Assembly: GCF_900114345.1 (NCBI RefSeq)
Contig: NZ_FOZJ01000003.1
Span: 310,001 to 374,000 of the forward strand
Direction: 5' to 3'
From: Microbacterium sp. cf046
GTDB lineage: Bacteria > Actinomycetota > Actinomycetes > Actinomycetales > Microbacteriaceae
Length of the DNA stretch: 64,000 bases
Shown here: in pieces, positions 34,766 to 42,134 of the stretch
How the letters are laid out: each line of letters opens with the position of its first letter
How positions within the stretch are numbered: position 1 is the stretch's first letter
Program-made: the position numbers and the translations under genes
Notes under the pieces: model-generated
Database searches by the model: none
What the model was told of the DNA's origin: nothing
Seen by the model: the letters and a program-made list of their open reading frames with translations, nothing else

Positions 34766-35674
34766 ATGAGTGACGCCCACCTTCCGGCCACCGGCAGCGT
34801 CAAGGTCGTCAAGCAGAAGAAGGCGGCGAAGCTCGTCGAGCAGGTCGCCCGCGACACCGAGGATCCCGCGGTTCCCACCGAGCACCTGCTCATCGTGCTC
34901 GACATCGACGGCACGATCCTGCTCGAGGACGAGACCCTCAGCCCCGGTGTCGTCGAGGCGGTGGAGCATGCCCATCGCGCCGGACACGAAGTGATGCTGG
35001 CGACCGGACGCAGCTGGGAGGGCACCGAGGACATCCTGCGGGCGCTGAAGATCGAGCCCGAGTTCGTCGTCTGCTCCAACGGCGCTGTCATCCTTCGCAA
35101 GTCCGAACGGACCCCGCTCGAATACGACCGGTTCTACACAGAGACGTTCGACCCAACCGAGGTGCTCACGCTGCTGCGGGAGCATCTGCCGGACGCGAAG
35201 TACATGGTGGAACTGCCGGACGGTCATCGGCTCTACACGGAGCACCTCGGCGACTGGAACCTCGCTCGTGCGACCCGTGTGCCGTTCGAGCAGCTGAGCG
35301 CCCGCCCGGTGTGCCGCATCGTCGTGGTCTCGCCCGGCGACACCGAGCAGGACTTCGTCGAGCTCGTCGAGCGGATCGGTCTGAATGAGGTCTCGTACGC
35401 GGTCGGGTGGACAGCCTGGCTCGACATCGCCCCGCAGGGCGTCGACAAGGGCACCGCGCTGAACCGGGTGCGCGAGTGGCTCGGGATCGACCCCGCCCAT
35501 GTGCTGGTGATGGGCGACGGACGTAACGATGTCGGCATGTTCCGCTGGGCGCGCGAGAACGGCGGCCGCGCGGTCGCGATGGAGCAGGGTCCCCAGGAAG
35601 TCCGGGATGCCGCGGGTGAGACGACCTCGTCTGTGCAGGACGGCGGCGTGGCCGAGGTCCTCCGCAAGCTCTGA
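34766..35674 (+). CDS. HAD-family hydrolase (Cof-type phosphatase)
   Basis: A 302-aa HAD-superfamily phosphatase of the Cof/SPP class with C2 cap. Motif I is LDIDGTILLED (two aspartates of the DxD pair), motif II is LATGRSW, the lysine of motif III is in APQGVDKGTALN and motif IV reads VMGDGRNDVGMF. A 45-residue basic N-terminal extension precedes motif I. It probably dephosphorylates a small sugar phosphate or nucleotide; the substrate is not deducible. It follows serS by 25 bp and is likely cotranscribed; serS-HAD pairs are common in Actinobacteria. Confidence 0.92.
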   Translation: MSDAHLPATGSVKVVKQKKAAKLVEQVARDTEDPAVPTEHLLIVLDIDGTILLEDETLSPGVVEAVEHAHRAGHEVMLATGRSWEGTEDILRALKIEPEFVVCSNGAVILRKSERTPLEYDRFYTETFDPTEVLTLLREHLPDAKYMVELPDGHRLYTEHLGDWNLARATRVPFEQLSARPVCRIVVVSPGDTEQDFVELVERIGLNEVSYAVGWTAWLDIAPQGVDKGTALNRVREWLGIDPAHVLVMGDGRNDVGMFRWARENGGRAVAMEQGPQEVRDAAGETTSSVQDGGVAEVLRKL

Positions 35675-35790
35675 GCGTTCGGCGCGCCCGTACAGCACCT
35701 GCCCAGGAGCCCCTGGAACAATGGGTGAACAGTGCCGTCGGCTAGACTCGACGCCTGTTCGAGGGATGCGCCGCGAGGTGTCGTTCATCG

Positions 35791-35875
35791 GGAGGGTTGT
35801 CCGAGCGGCCGATGGACCTGGTCTTGAAAACCAGTGGGCAGCAATGTCCCGTGGGTTCGAATCCCACACCCTCCG
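35791..35875 (+). tRNA. tRNA-Ser(TGA)
   Basis: An 85-nt tRNA with acceptor GGAGGGT/ACCCTCC, anticodon loop CTTGAAA (anticodon TGA, reading UCA), a long class II variable arm and T-arm GGGTTCGAATCCC. The CCA is not encoded. It lies between the HAD gene and the first LCP gene. Confidence 0.95.
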
Positions 35876-35932
35876 CTTCGTCGTGGGTGTGCTCTCGAGC
35901 CCCGCACCCCGAAGCCCCCCGAGAGGACCCGA

Positions 35933-37204
35933 GTGAGCCAGCCGACCAAGCCCGCCACGCGTGGCCGCCGCACGATTGCGCGCCACGGTGAGCTGAAGTC
36001 GCCGCATCCGTTCGCGATGATCATGAAGGTCCTCGGGATCATCGTCGCGGTCGGTCTGGTCTCGAGCGCGGGCGTCGCGGCATATGCCGCTTACGACATC
36101 ACCGCGAGCTTCACTGAGAACTCGGTCGACCTCGAGGGCCAGGAGGCCGTTCCGCCCGACATCGGAGCGATCGAGGGCGGCGTCAACCTCGTCGTCGCCG
36201 GCACCGACGAGTGCCTGCCGGAGTTCGCCGGCTACTTCGGGGACCGATGCACGGGTGCTGACGCCGAGGGCGAGCTCAACGACGTCAACCTCCTCGTGCA
36301 CATCTCCGATTCGCCCCGACGAGTCACCGTCATCTCGTTCCCCCGCGACCTGATGGCGCCGACACCGTCGTGCACGCGCGATGACGGCTCCGAGACCTCC
36401 GGATCGAGCAAGCAGCAGATCAACTCGGTGTTCATGGACGGTGGGCTCAACTGCGTCGTGAAGACCATCTCGCAACTGAGCGGCATGAGCATCCCGTTCG
36501 CGGCGAAGGTCAACTTCGGCGGCGTGATCAACATCACCGACGCGATCGGCGGCGTCGAGGTCTGCATCGGCAACGGCGGAATCCGCGACTACTACACCGG
36601 CATCGACTGGCCGGCCGGCAACCGCACGGTCGCCGGTATCGAGGCGCTGCAGTTCCTGCGCACCCGCCATGGCCTGGAGAACGGCAGCGACCTCGCCCGC
36701 ATCAGCAACCAGCAGCAGTACATGTCGCGGCTGGCACGCAAGCTCGTCAGCGAGGAAGTGCTGACGAACCCGGCGACGCTGCTGAAGCTCGCGACGACCG
36801 CCGTGAACAACGTCACGCCCAGCAAGAGCCTCACCAACCCGCTGACGCTGGTGCAGATCGCCCTCGCTGTGAAGAGCGTGCCGTTCGACGAGATCGTCTT
36901 CGTCCAGTACCCCGTCGTGGAAGACCCGGACGACCCGAACCGCGTGGCACCGGACTACGAGGCCGCCGACCAGCTGTGGGCGGCGCTCGCCGCGAACCAG
37001 CCCATCGTGCTGACGAGTGACCCGAACCTCGGCGGCGGTGTCATCACCGTCGACCCGGCCCCGACCGATCCCGCGACGCCCGACCCCTCGGCGACGCCCG
37101 GTGCGACCGAGCCGCCGGCCGAAGTGGCGGTCGAACTGCCCGACTCGATCGCAGGCACGACCGCCGCGCAGAGCACCTGCTCGGCCGGGAACGTCAGCGG
37201 CTGA
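35933..37204 (+). CDS. LytR-CpsA-Psr (LCP) family protein
   Basis: A 423-aa membrane-anchored LCP phosphotransferase, which attaches undecaprenyl-linked glycopolymers to peptidoglycan. A basic cytosolic N-terminus precedes one transmembrane helix (VLGIIVAVGLVSSAGVAAYA). The extracellular LCP domain has NLLVHISDSPRRVTVISFPR and ALQFLRTRHG...DLARISNQQQ with the conserved arginines. A Pro/Thr/Ala-rich linker and the tail DSIAGTTAAQSTC follow. GTG 35933 has GAGAGGA upstream. A close paralogue starts 6 bp after its stop. Confidence 0.92.
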   Translation: MSQPTKPATRGRRTIARHGELKSPHPFAMIMKVLGIIVAVGLVSSAGVAAYAAYDITASFTENSVDLEGQEAVPPDIGAIEGGVNLVVAGTDECLPEFAGYFGDRCTGADAEGELNDVNLLVHISDSPRRVTVISFPRDLMAPTPSCTRDDGSETSGSSKQQINSVFMDGGLNCVVKTISQLSGMSIPFAAKVNFGGVINITDAIGGVEVCIGNGGIRDYYTGIDWPAGNRTVAGIEALQFLRTRHGLENGSDLARISNQQQYMSRLARKLVSEEVLTNPATLLKLATTAVNNVTPSKSLTNPLTLVQIALAVKSVPFDEIVFVQYPVVEDPDDPNRVAPDYEAADQLWAALAANQPIVLTSDPNLGGGVITVDPAPTDPATPDPSATPGATEPPAEVAVELPDSIAGTTAAQSTCSAGNVSG

Positions 37205-37210
37205 CGCACA

Positions 37211-38485
37211 GTGGCGTCCGAGAAGGCTCCCGCGAAGGGAGCCGGCACTCCGCTTGCGCGGCACGCAGTGCTGCGGGAGCGGCATCCCCTCCTGCGGGCG
37301 CTCTCGATGCTGGGCGTCGTCCTGGCCGTGCTCGCCGTGAGCGCCGTCGGGGTCGCCGCCTACGCCGTGTGGGACACCGTCTCCGCGCTCGGTGAGAACT
37401 CGGTGGAACTCGCGGGTGACAGTGCGCTGCCGCCGTCGATCGGCGAGATCGAGGGAGGCGTCAATGTCCTGCTGGTCGGTTCGGACTCGTGCGAGGGGCA
37501 GGACGTCGCACTTTTCCCGCGCTGCGCCGACGAGGAGGACGCCCCCGGCGAGCGCAACGACGTCACGATGCTGGTGCACATCAGTGACGAGCCGCGGCGC
37601 ATCACCGTGGTCTCGTTCCCGCGCGACATGCTCGTGCCGATCCCGGCATGCCCCGACGGCAGCGGCGGCGAGTACTCGGCGATGAGCTCCCAGCCGCTGA
37701 ACGCGTCGTACCAGTACGGCGGTCTGCCCTGCACGGTGATGACGATCGAGCAGCTCACGGGCGAGGAGATCCACTTCGCCGGCGCGATCCGCTGGACCGG
37801 CGTGATCGACATGTCCGACGCGATCGGCGGCGTCGACGTCTGCGTGAGCGGCGACATCAGCGACGCACACACCGGCCTCAACCTCACGGCGGGCACGCAC
37901 ACGCTGCAGGGTGTCGAAGCGCTGCAGTTCCTCCGCATCCGGCACGGCATCGGCGACGGCTCGGACCTCGGCCGCATCTCGAACCAGCAGCAGTTCATGT
38001 CCTCGATGGTGCGCAAACTGAAATCCGATGCGGTGCTTTCCAACCCCGAGGTGCTGTTCCGCTTCGCCACGACGGCGATCGGGCTCACCCGCTCCGACCC
38101 ACCGCAGCTCGTGCTGAGCTCGCAGCTGGCAAACCCCACGCGCATGGTGCAGATCGCGATGGCCGCGAAAGACGTGCCCTACGAGGACATCCTCTTCGTG
38201 CAGTACCCCACGGAGTACACCGACGACTACATCAATGTCCTGCCGTTGCGGGACTTCGCGGATCAGCTGTTCGCCGCGCTCCAGGCGAATCAACCCCTGC
38301 ATCTGACCGGCGAGGCCAGCCAGGGCTCCGGTGTCGACGTGACCGGCGAAGCGACCGACCCGACGGCAGACGGAGCGACTCCCACGCCGTCCGACTCGGC
38401 CGCCCCCGAGGTGCGTGTGGATCTGCCGTCCGAGATCGCCGGCACCACCGCGGCACAGGTGACCTGCACGCGCCCCGGCCAGTAG
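37211..38485 (+). CDS. LytR-CpsA-Psr (LCP) family protein, tandem paralogue
   Basis: A 424-aa LCP protein, paralogous to the preceding gene throughout: one N-terminal helix (SMLGVVLAVLAVSAVGVAAYA), GGVNVLLVGSD, ISDEPRRITVVSFPRDM, ALQFLRIRHGIGDGSDLGRI and the tail SEIAGTTAAQVTC. The start is GTG 37211, 6 bp after the previous stop and without a clear ribosome site, so it depends on translational coupling. The pair probably transfers cell-wall polymers; two copies may serve different glycans. Confidence 0.92.
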   Translation: MASEKAPAKGAGTPLARHAVLRERHPLLRALSMLGVVLAVLAVSAVGVAAYAVWDTVSALGENSVELAGDSALPPSIGEIEGGVNVLLVGSDSCEGQDVALFPRCADEEDAPGERNDVTMLVHISDEPRRITVVSFPRDMLVPIPACPDGSGGEYSAMSSQPLNASYQYGGLPCTVMTIEQLTGEEIHFAGAIRWTGVIDMSDAIGGVDVCVSGDISDAHTGLNLTAGTHTLQGVEALQFLRIRHGIGDGSDLGRISNQQQFMSSMVRKLKSDAVLSNPEVLFRFATTAIGLTRSDPPQLVLSSQLANPTRMVQIAMAAKDVPYEDILFVQYPTEYTDDYINVLPLRDFADQLFAALQANQPLHLTGEASQGSGVDVTGEATDPTADGATPTPSDSAAPEVRVDLPSEIAGTTAAQVTCTRPGQ

Positions 38486-38528
38486 CCGGTTCGTTCCGCA
38501 TCCGGTCGAGCGGTTATGATTGCTGGGC

Positions 38529-38555
38529 GCATCCAGTGGTTTCGGCCCTGGATGC
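38529..38555 (+). other. Hairpin in tRNA-Ser(GCT) leader
   Basis: GCATCCAG (38529-38536) pairs exactly with CTGGATGC (38548-38555), ending two bases before the tRNA 5' end. It may aid 5' processing. A -10-like TATGAT (38514-38519) lies just upstream. Confidence 0.4.
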
Positions 38556-38557
38556 CT

Positions 38558-38646
38558 GGAGACGTCGCATAGTCCGGCCTAGTGCACCACCCTGCTAAGG
38601 TGGAGACCCCTCACGGGGTCCGAGGGTTCAAATCCCTCCGTCTCCG
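38558..38646 (+). tRNA. tRNA-Ser(GCT)
   Basis: An 89-nt class II tRNA: acceptor GGAGACG/CGTCTCC, anticodon loop CTGCTAA (anticodon GCT, reading AGC/AGU), a long variable arm with a CCCC/GGGG stem, and T-arm GGGTTCAAATCCC. It is the last core gene before the accessory region and is a plausible integration target. Confidence 0.95.
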
Positions 38647-38649
38647 CAG

Positions 38650-38676
38650 AAAAACCCCTGGTAAAGCGGGGGTTTT
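38650..38676 (+). terminator. Rho-independent terminator after tRNA-Ser(GCT)
   Basis: AAAACCCC (38651-38658) pairs with GGGGTTTT (38669-38676) around a 10-nt loop, starting 5 bp after the tRNA, with a T-run at the 3' side. Confidence 0.8.
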
Positions 38677-38719
38677 GTGTTGGACGGAGGAGTTCATTCG
38701 ACGTTCCCGGCGGGTGCGA

Positions 38720-38761
38720 GTGACCCCGAAGTGACCCCTTTGGGGGTCACTTCGGGGTCAC
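38720..38761. repeat. Perfect 19-bp palindrome, 4-nt loop
   Basis: Arms 38720-38738 and 38743-38761 are exact complements built from GTGACCCC units (GTGACCCCGAAGTGACCCC). A further GGGGGTCA copy follows at 38764. It lies between the tRNA terminator and the transposase remnant; it could be an island-end or protein-binding palindrome. Confidence 0.75.
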
Positions 38762-38879
38762 TTGGGGGTCAGCGGAACCATCGACGATGGGGAACGTTGA
38801 CCCGTTCTGCCGCGTGATTCCGCGCAGGTCGCCGACTCAAGCGCTTGGGGTGCACCACCCCTTCACAGGTGGTGTCCCC

Positions 38880-39429
38880 CCAAGATGGCCCGGCACGGCT
38901 CCACGACGACCTCGTGAAAGGACAGTTCCGCGCCGACGCCCGGACCGGTTCTGGTTCTGCGACATCACGCAACACCGCGTGAAAGACGGCTGGGTCTACT
39001 GCGCGGGCCGTCATCGACGCCTACTCCCGCCGGATCGTAGGCTGGTCGATCTCGGACCGAATCACCGCGGAGATCGGCGTCGACGCGCTCGGCATGGCTC
39101 GCTGACGACGCCGCCCCGAACCGGGCAACGTCGTCCACGCGGACCGCGGAGCGCAATGCACCAACTGGCTGTTCGTGCACCGGCTCTGCCAGGCCGAGCT
39201 CCTCGGATCGATGGGCAGGGTGGTGTCGTCCGTGGACAACGCGCTTATCGAGTCGTTCTGGTGGACGATGCAACGCGGGCTGCTGGACCGCACCAGCTGA
39301 GACACTCGACCGCAGCTCGCGTCGGCCATATTCGAGTGGATCGAAGGGTTCTACAACCCGCGCCGACGACACACCAGCCTCGGCAACCTCAGTCCCGCCG
39401 CCTACGAAGCTCTTCACACCGCCGCCTAG
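38880..39429 (+). pseudogene. Decayed IS3-family transposase (OrfB, rve integrase core)
   Basis: Stitching frames together gives an IS3-type OrfB catalytic domain: HDDLVKGQF, then PDRFWFCDITQHRVKDGWVYC, VIDAYSRRIVGWSISDRI, GNVVHADRGAQCT, SVDNALIESFWWTMQ and, near the end, FEWIEGFYNPRRRHTSLGNL followed by SPAAYEAL. The DDE residues are recognisable, but at least two frameshifts and two in-frame stops (for example at GMAR-stop and DRTS-stop) show it is dead. The N-terminal HTH gene (OrfA) and the left end are missing. The right end is probably near 39480, where CGGGAAACCGGGTCAGGCTC resembles an IS terminus. Confidence 0.85.
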
Positions 39430-39480
39430 ATCGCGGCATGATCAACACACAAGAATCGTGCGGGAAACCGGGTCAGGCTC

Positions 39481-39597
39481 CGTGCTCCTAGCGGCGCCGT
39501 CGAACAGATGATCGAGGGCTCAGAGTTCGGCCATCAACTCTATCGCCTGGGACACCGCGCAATCGTCGAACTATACGTCGCACAGGATTCCGCATGA
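39481..39597 (+). pseudogene. C-terminal remnant of a STAND NTPase gene
   Basis: The frame ending at TGA 39595-39597 reads EQMIEGSEFGHQLYRLGHRA then IVELYVAQDSA-stop. This aligns with the last residues of the caspase/NTPase at 42135-44006 (TEFGNEVYRLGHRTFVEYY then HGRDAR-stop). The stop overlaps the ATG of the WD40 gene (ATGA), so the lost gene was translationally coupled to it. Everything upstream was replaced by the IS3 remnant. Direct reading; the family link is by alignment of about 25 residues. Confidence 0.8.
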
Positions 39598-41879
39598 CAG
39601 TCGCCGGAGAAGCCATTGCGCTGGCGCTCACACGCCTTGCCGAGTCGACCGCTGTCGCCAAGCAAAGCATCGAGCCGTACCTCGAGCGCTATTTGCCTGC
39701 TCATGTCCAGAGCATCGGCTGGCGGTATCTGGCGGCGACACAGGCTCTTCTGGATCAGATGGACGTGGCCGCCGTCCACTCCGAGGTTGCGCGAACCGGA
39801 TTTTGGCAGCCACTTCCAGCGACTATCCAAGCGACAGTGTGGGCTGCCGATCTCCTTGTCCACTTCCCGGCCTCCCAGCGACGCACAATCCGCGATCTTG
39901 CCGCACGTAAACTCGGACACGCCCCGGAGCCCAATTCAATTGTGTTGTGGGCCGCGCCCACTTTCCCGTACAGCGCTCCCATTCTGGGCCATACCGCCGA
40001 GGTAACGGGGTGCTGTGCGGTGCCGCTGTCCGACGGCAGCACCGTCTTGGCCACTACCAGCGAAGACGGCACCGTGCGATTGTGGGACCCCGGTACCGGC
40101 GTCCCACACGGCGAGCCGCTGACTGGTCATGCCGGCAGGGTGACCGCCTGTTGCGCGGTGCCGCTGTCCGACGGCACTTCGCTTCTCGCCACCACGAGTT
40201 GGGACGAAACTGTGCGTCTGTGGGACCCGCGCACCGGCCTCCCGCATGGCGAGCCGCTCACCGGTCACACCGCTGGCCTGACCGGGTGCTGTGCGATACA
40301 ACTGCCGGACGGCAGTTCGCTGCTGGCCACTACCAGCTGGGACGAAACAGTGCGCTTATGGGACCCGCTCACCGGTCTCCCGCATGGCGAGCCGCTCACC
40401 GGCCACACCGACGCCGTGACCGCGTGCTGCGTCGTGCCTCTGCCGGACGGCACCACCATCTTGGCCACCGCCGGTAGGGACGGCAGTGTCTTTCTCTGGG
40501 ACCCGTCGACCATTCACCCACGGGGCGACCCGCTCTTCGCCCACACAGACTCGTCTATCAGATGCTACGCGGTGCCGCTACCGGACGGCACCACGGTGCT
40601 GGCCACCACGAACTTGGACGGCACCGTGCGATTGTGGGACCCGCTGTCCGGGACGCCGCACGGTGAGCCGCTGACCGGCCACACCGCCGCCGTGAGCGGG
40701 TGCTGCACCGTCCAGCTTGCAGGCGGTACCACCGTGCTGGCAACCACGAGTTGGGACCGCACCGTACGCCTTTGGGATCCTCGGACTGGCCGCCAGTACG
40801 GTAATCCGCTGACCGGGCACACCGCCGAAGTGACGGGGTGCTGCGCGGTGCCGGTGGCGGGTGGCATCAGCGTGCTGGCCACCACTAGTCGGGATGAGAC
40901 GACGCGCCTGTGGTACCCCGAGGCTGGCGGCGCACGCGGCGAGCCGTTGACGGGCCACAGCGACGACGTGACCGGGTGCTGCGTGGTGCCGCTGGCGGAC
41001 GGCACCAAGGTGCTGGCCACCACCAGTCGGGATGGCACGATGCGGCTGTGGGATCCGGGAACCGGAGCCCCGCGGGGTGACCCACTGACCGGTCACACCA
41101 GTTCGGTAACCGGGTGCTGCGCAGCGCCTCTGGCGGACGGCACCATCGTACTGGTCACCACGAGCTGGGACGAGACGGTGCGTCTATGGGACCCGGGGAC
41201 CGGCCGCCCTAGGAGTGACTGGCTTACCGGCCACACTGACAGGGTAACCGGGTGCTGCGCAGTGCCACTGCCGGACGGCACTACGATCGTGGCCACCGCC
41301 AGCGAGGATGAGACGGTGCGTCTATGGGACCCGGGGACCGGCCGCCCGTACGGCGACCCACTCGTCGGCCACACGGACTGGGTAACTGGTTGCTGCGCGG
41401 TGCCACTGTCGGACGGCAACACCGTACTGGCCACCGTCAGTGTGGACTGCAGTGTACGCCTATGGGACCCCTCGACCGGCTATCCGCACGGCGACCCGCT
41501 CATCGGCCACACGGACTGGGTAACCGGGTGCTGCGCGATCCCGCTCCCAGACGGCACTACCCTGCTGGCCACCACCAGTGCGGACAGCACCGTGCGGCTC
41601 TGGGACCCATCGACTGGCGACCCACACGGCGACCCAATGACCGGCCACACAGATACGGTGACCGGGTGCTGCGCCGTGCCTGTGCCGCACGGCACCACCG
41701 TGCTGGCCAGCACCAGTCGGGACGGCACGCTCCGGCTGTGGGACCCGACTCAGCTCGAGCCGCTCTCGGTTATCACATTTCCTGAACCCACGATGGCCGT
41801 GGCAGCAACTGCTTCGACTCTCTTCGTAGGAGTGGGCCGAGGAATCTGCGGGATCAGCGTAAGTGCGGCGACAGAGTGA
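39594..41879 (+). CDS. WD40-repeat protein A (13 repeats)
   Basis: A 761-aa protein: a helical N-terminal domain (about residues 1-130, with VARTGFWQPLPATIQATVW and RTIRDLAARKLGH) followed by 13 WD40 units, each of the form TVRLWDPxTGxPHGxPLTGH...VTGCCAVPLxDGTxLLATTSxD. The count suggests two seven-bladed propellers with one divergent N-terminal blade. No signal peptide or catalytic domain. WD40 propellers act as protein- or ligand-binding scaffolds; in STAND systems they are the sensor. Here the NTPase that preceded it is reduced to a fragment, so the gene may be orphaned. A conserved Cys-Cys pair in most blades is unusual. It resembles the proteins at 45411 and 47898. Confidence 0.9.
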   Translation: MTVAGEAIALALTRLAESTAVAKQSIEPYLERYLPAHVQSIGWRYLAATQALLDQMDVAAVHSEVARTGFWQPLPATIQATVWAADLLVHFPASQRRTIRDLAARKLGHAPEPNSIVLWAAPTFPYSAPILGHTAEVTGCCAVPLSDGSTVLATTSEDGTVRLWDPGTGVPHGEPLTGHAGRVTACCAVPLSDGTSLLATTSWDETVRLWDPRTGLPHGEPLTGHTAGLTGCCAIQLPDGSSLLATTSWDETVRLWDPLTGLPHGEPLTGHTDAVTACCVVPLPDGTTILATAGRDGSVFLWDPSTIHPRGDPLFAHTDSSIRCYAVPLPDGTTVLATTNLDGTVRLWDPLSGTPHGEPLTGHTAAVSGCCTVQLAGGTTVLATTSWDRTVRLWDPRTGRQYGNPLTGHTAEVTGCCAVPVAGGISVLATTSRDETTRLWYPEAGGARGEPLTGHSDDVTGCCVVPLADGTKVLATTSRDGTMRLWDPGTGAPRGDPLTGHTSSVTGCCAAPLADGTIVLVTTSWDETVRLWDPGTGRPRSDWLTGHTDRVTGCCAVPLPDGTTIVATASEDETVRLWDPGTGRPYGDPLVGHTDWVTGCCAVPLSDGNTVLATVSVDCSVRLWDPSTGYPHGDPLIGHTDWVTGCCAIPLPDGTTLLATTSADSTVRLWDPSTGDPHGDPMTGHTDTVTGCCAVPVPHGTTVLASTSRDGTLRLWDPTQLEPLSVITFPEPTMAVAATASTLFVGVGRGICGISVSAATE
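40071..41726 (+). repeat. Twelve 138-bp tandem periods (WD40 coding)
   Basis: The TVRLWD-equivalent codon recurs at exact multiples of 138 bp: the first at 40071 and the thirteenth at 41727, a distance of 12 x 138. No indel has occurred across the array. Confidence 0.85.
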
Positions 41880-42134
41880 TGATGGTGCGGAGATTGAACC
41901 TGCATCCTTGGGTAACAGCGGCACATCAGGCCCGCCGGTGCCGCGTGAGCTCTGAATGTTTATCGGAGCTACTGACCGGCTCTCGAGCACCGCCTGATTG
42001 GTATCAGCAAGCCCGATCGCCGGGTACAGGCACAAATCACTCAATACGGTAAGTCTCTGCGCGTACCGTCGCCGAGAGCGTATCCCGCCAGGTCGAAGGA
42101 GGTCGCGCCATCGTTCGGTCGACGTCATCTCTGT
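41880..42134. other. Gap between convergent WD40 and NTPase genes
   Basis: 255 bp with no convincing gene or strong terminator. On the minus strand, just after the WD40 stop, TGCAGGTTCAATCTCCGCACCA (41885-41906, read in two pieces: TGCAGGTTCAATC and TCCGCACCA) looks like a tRNA/tmRNA T-arm and 3' end with one mispair; no complete RNA can be folded. Confidence 0.35.

Noticed and set aside
34289..38302. Very long open frame (over 1300 codons) on the minus strand
   Set aside because: It is antisense to serS, the HAD gene, a tRNA and both LCP genes; long antisense frames are expected in high-GC DNA, and its composition matches no family.
38880..39429. Functional IS3 element
   Set aside because: Frameshifts, in-frame stops, no OrfA and no left inverted repeat.
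40071..41726. Tandem repeats as a possible CRISPR array
   Set aside because: The 138-bp units are coding, in frame and translate to WD40 blades; there are no short identical repeats with unrelated spacers.
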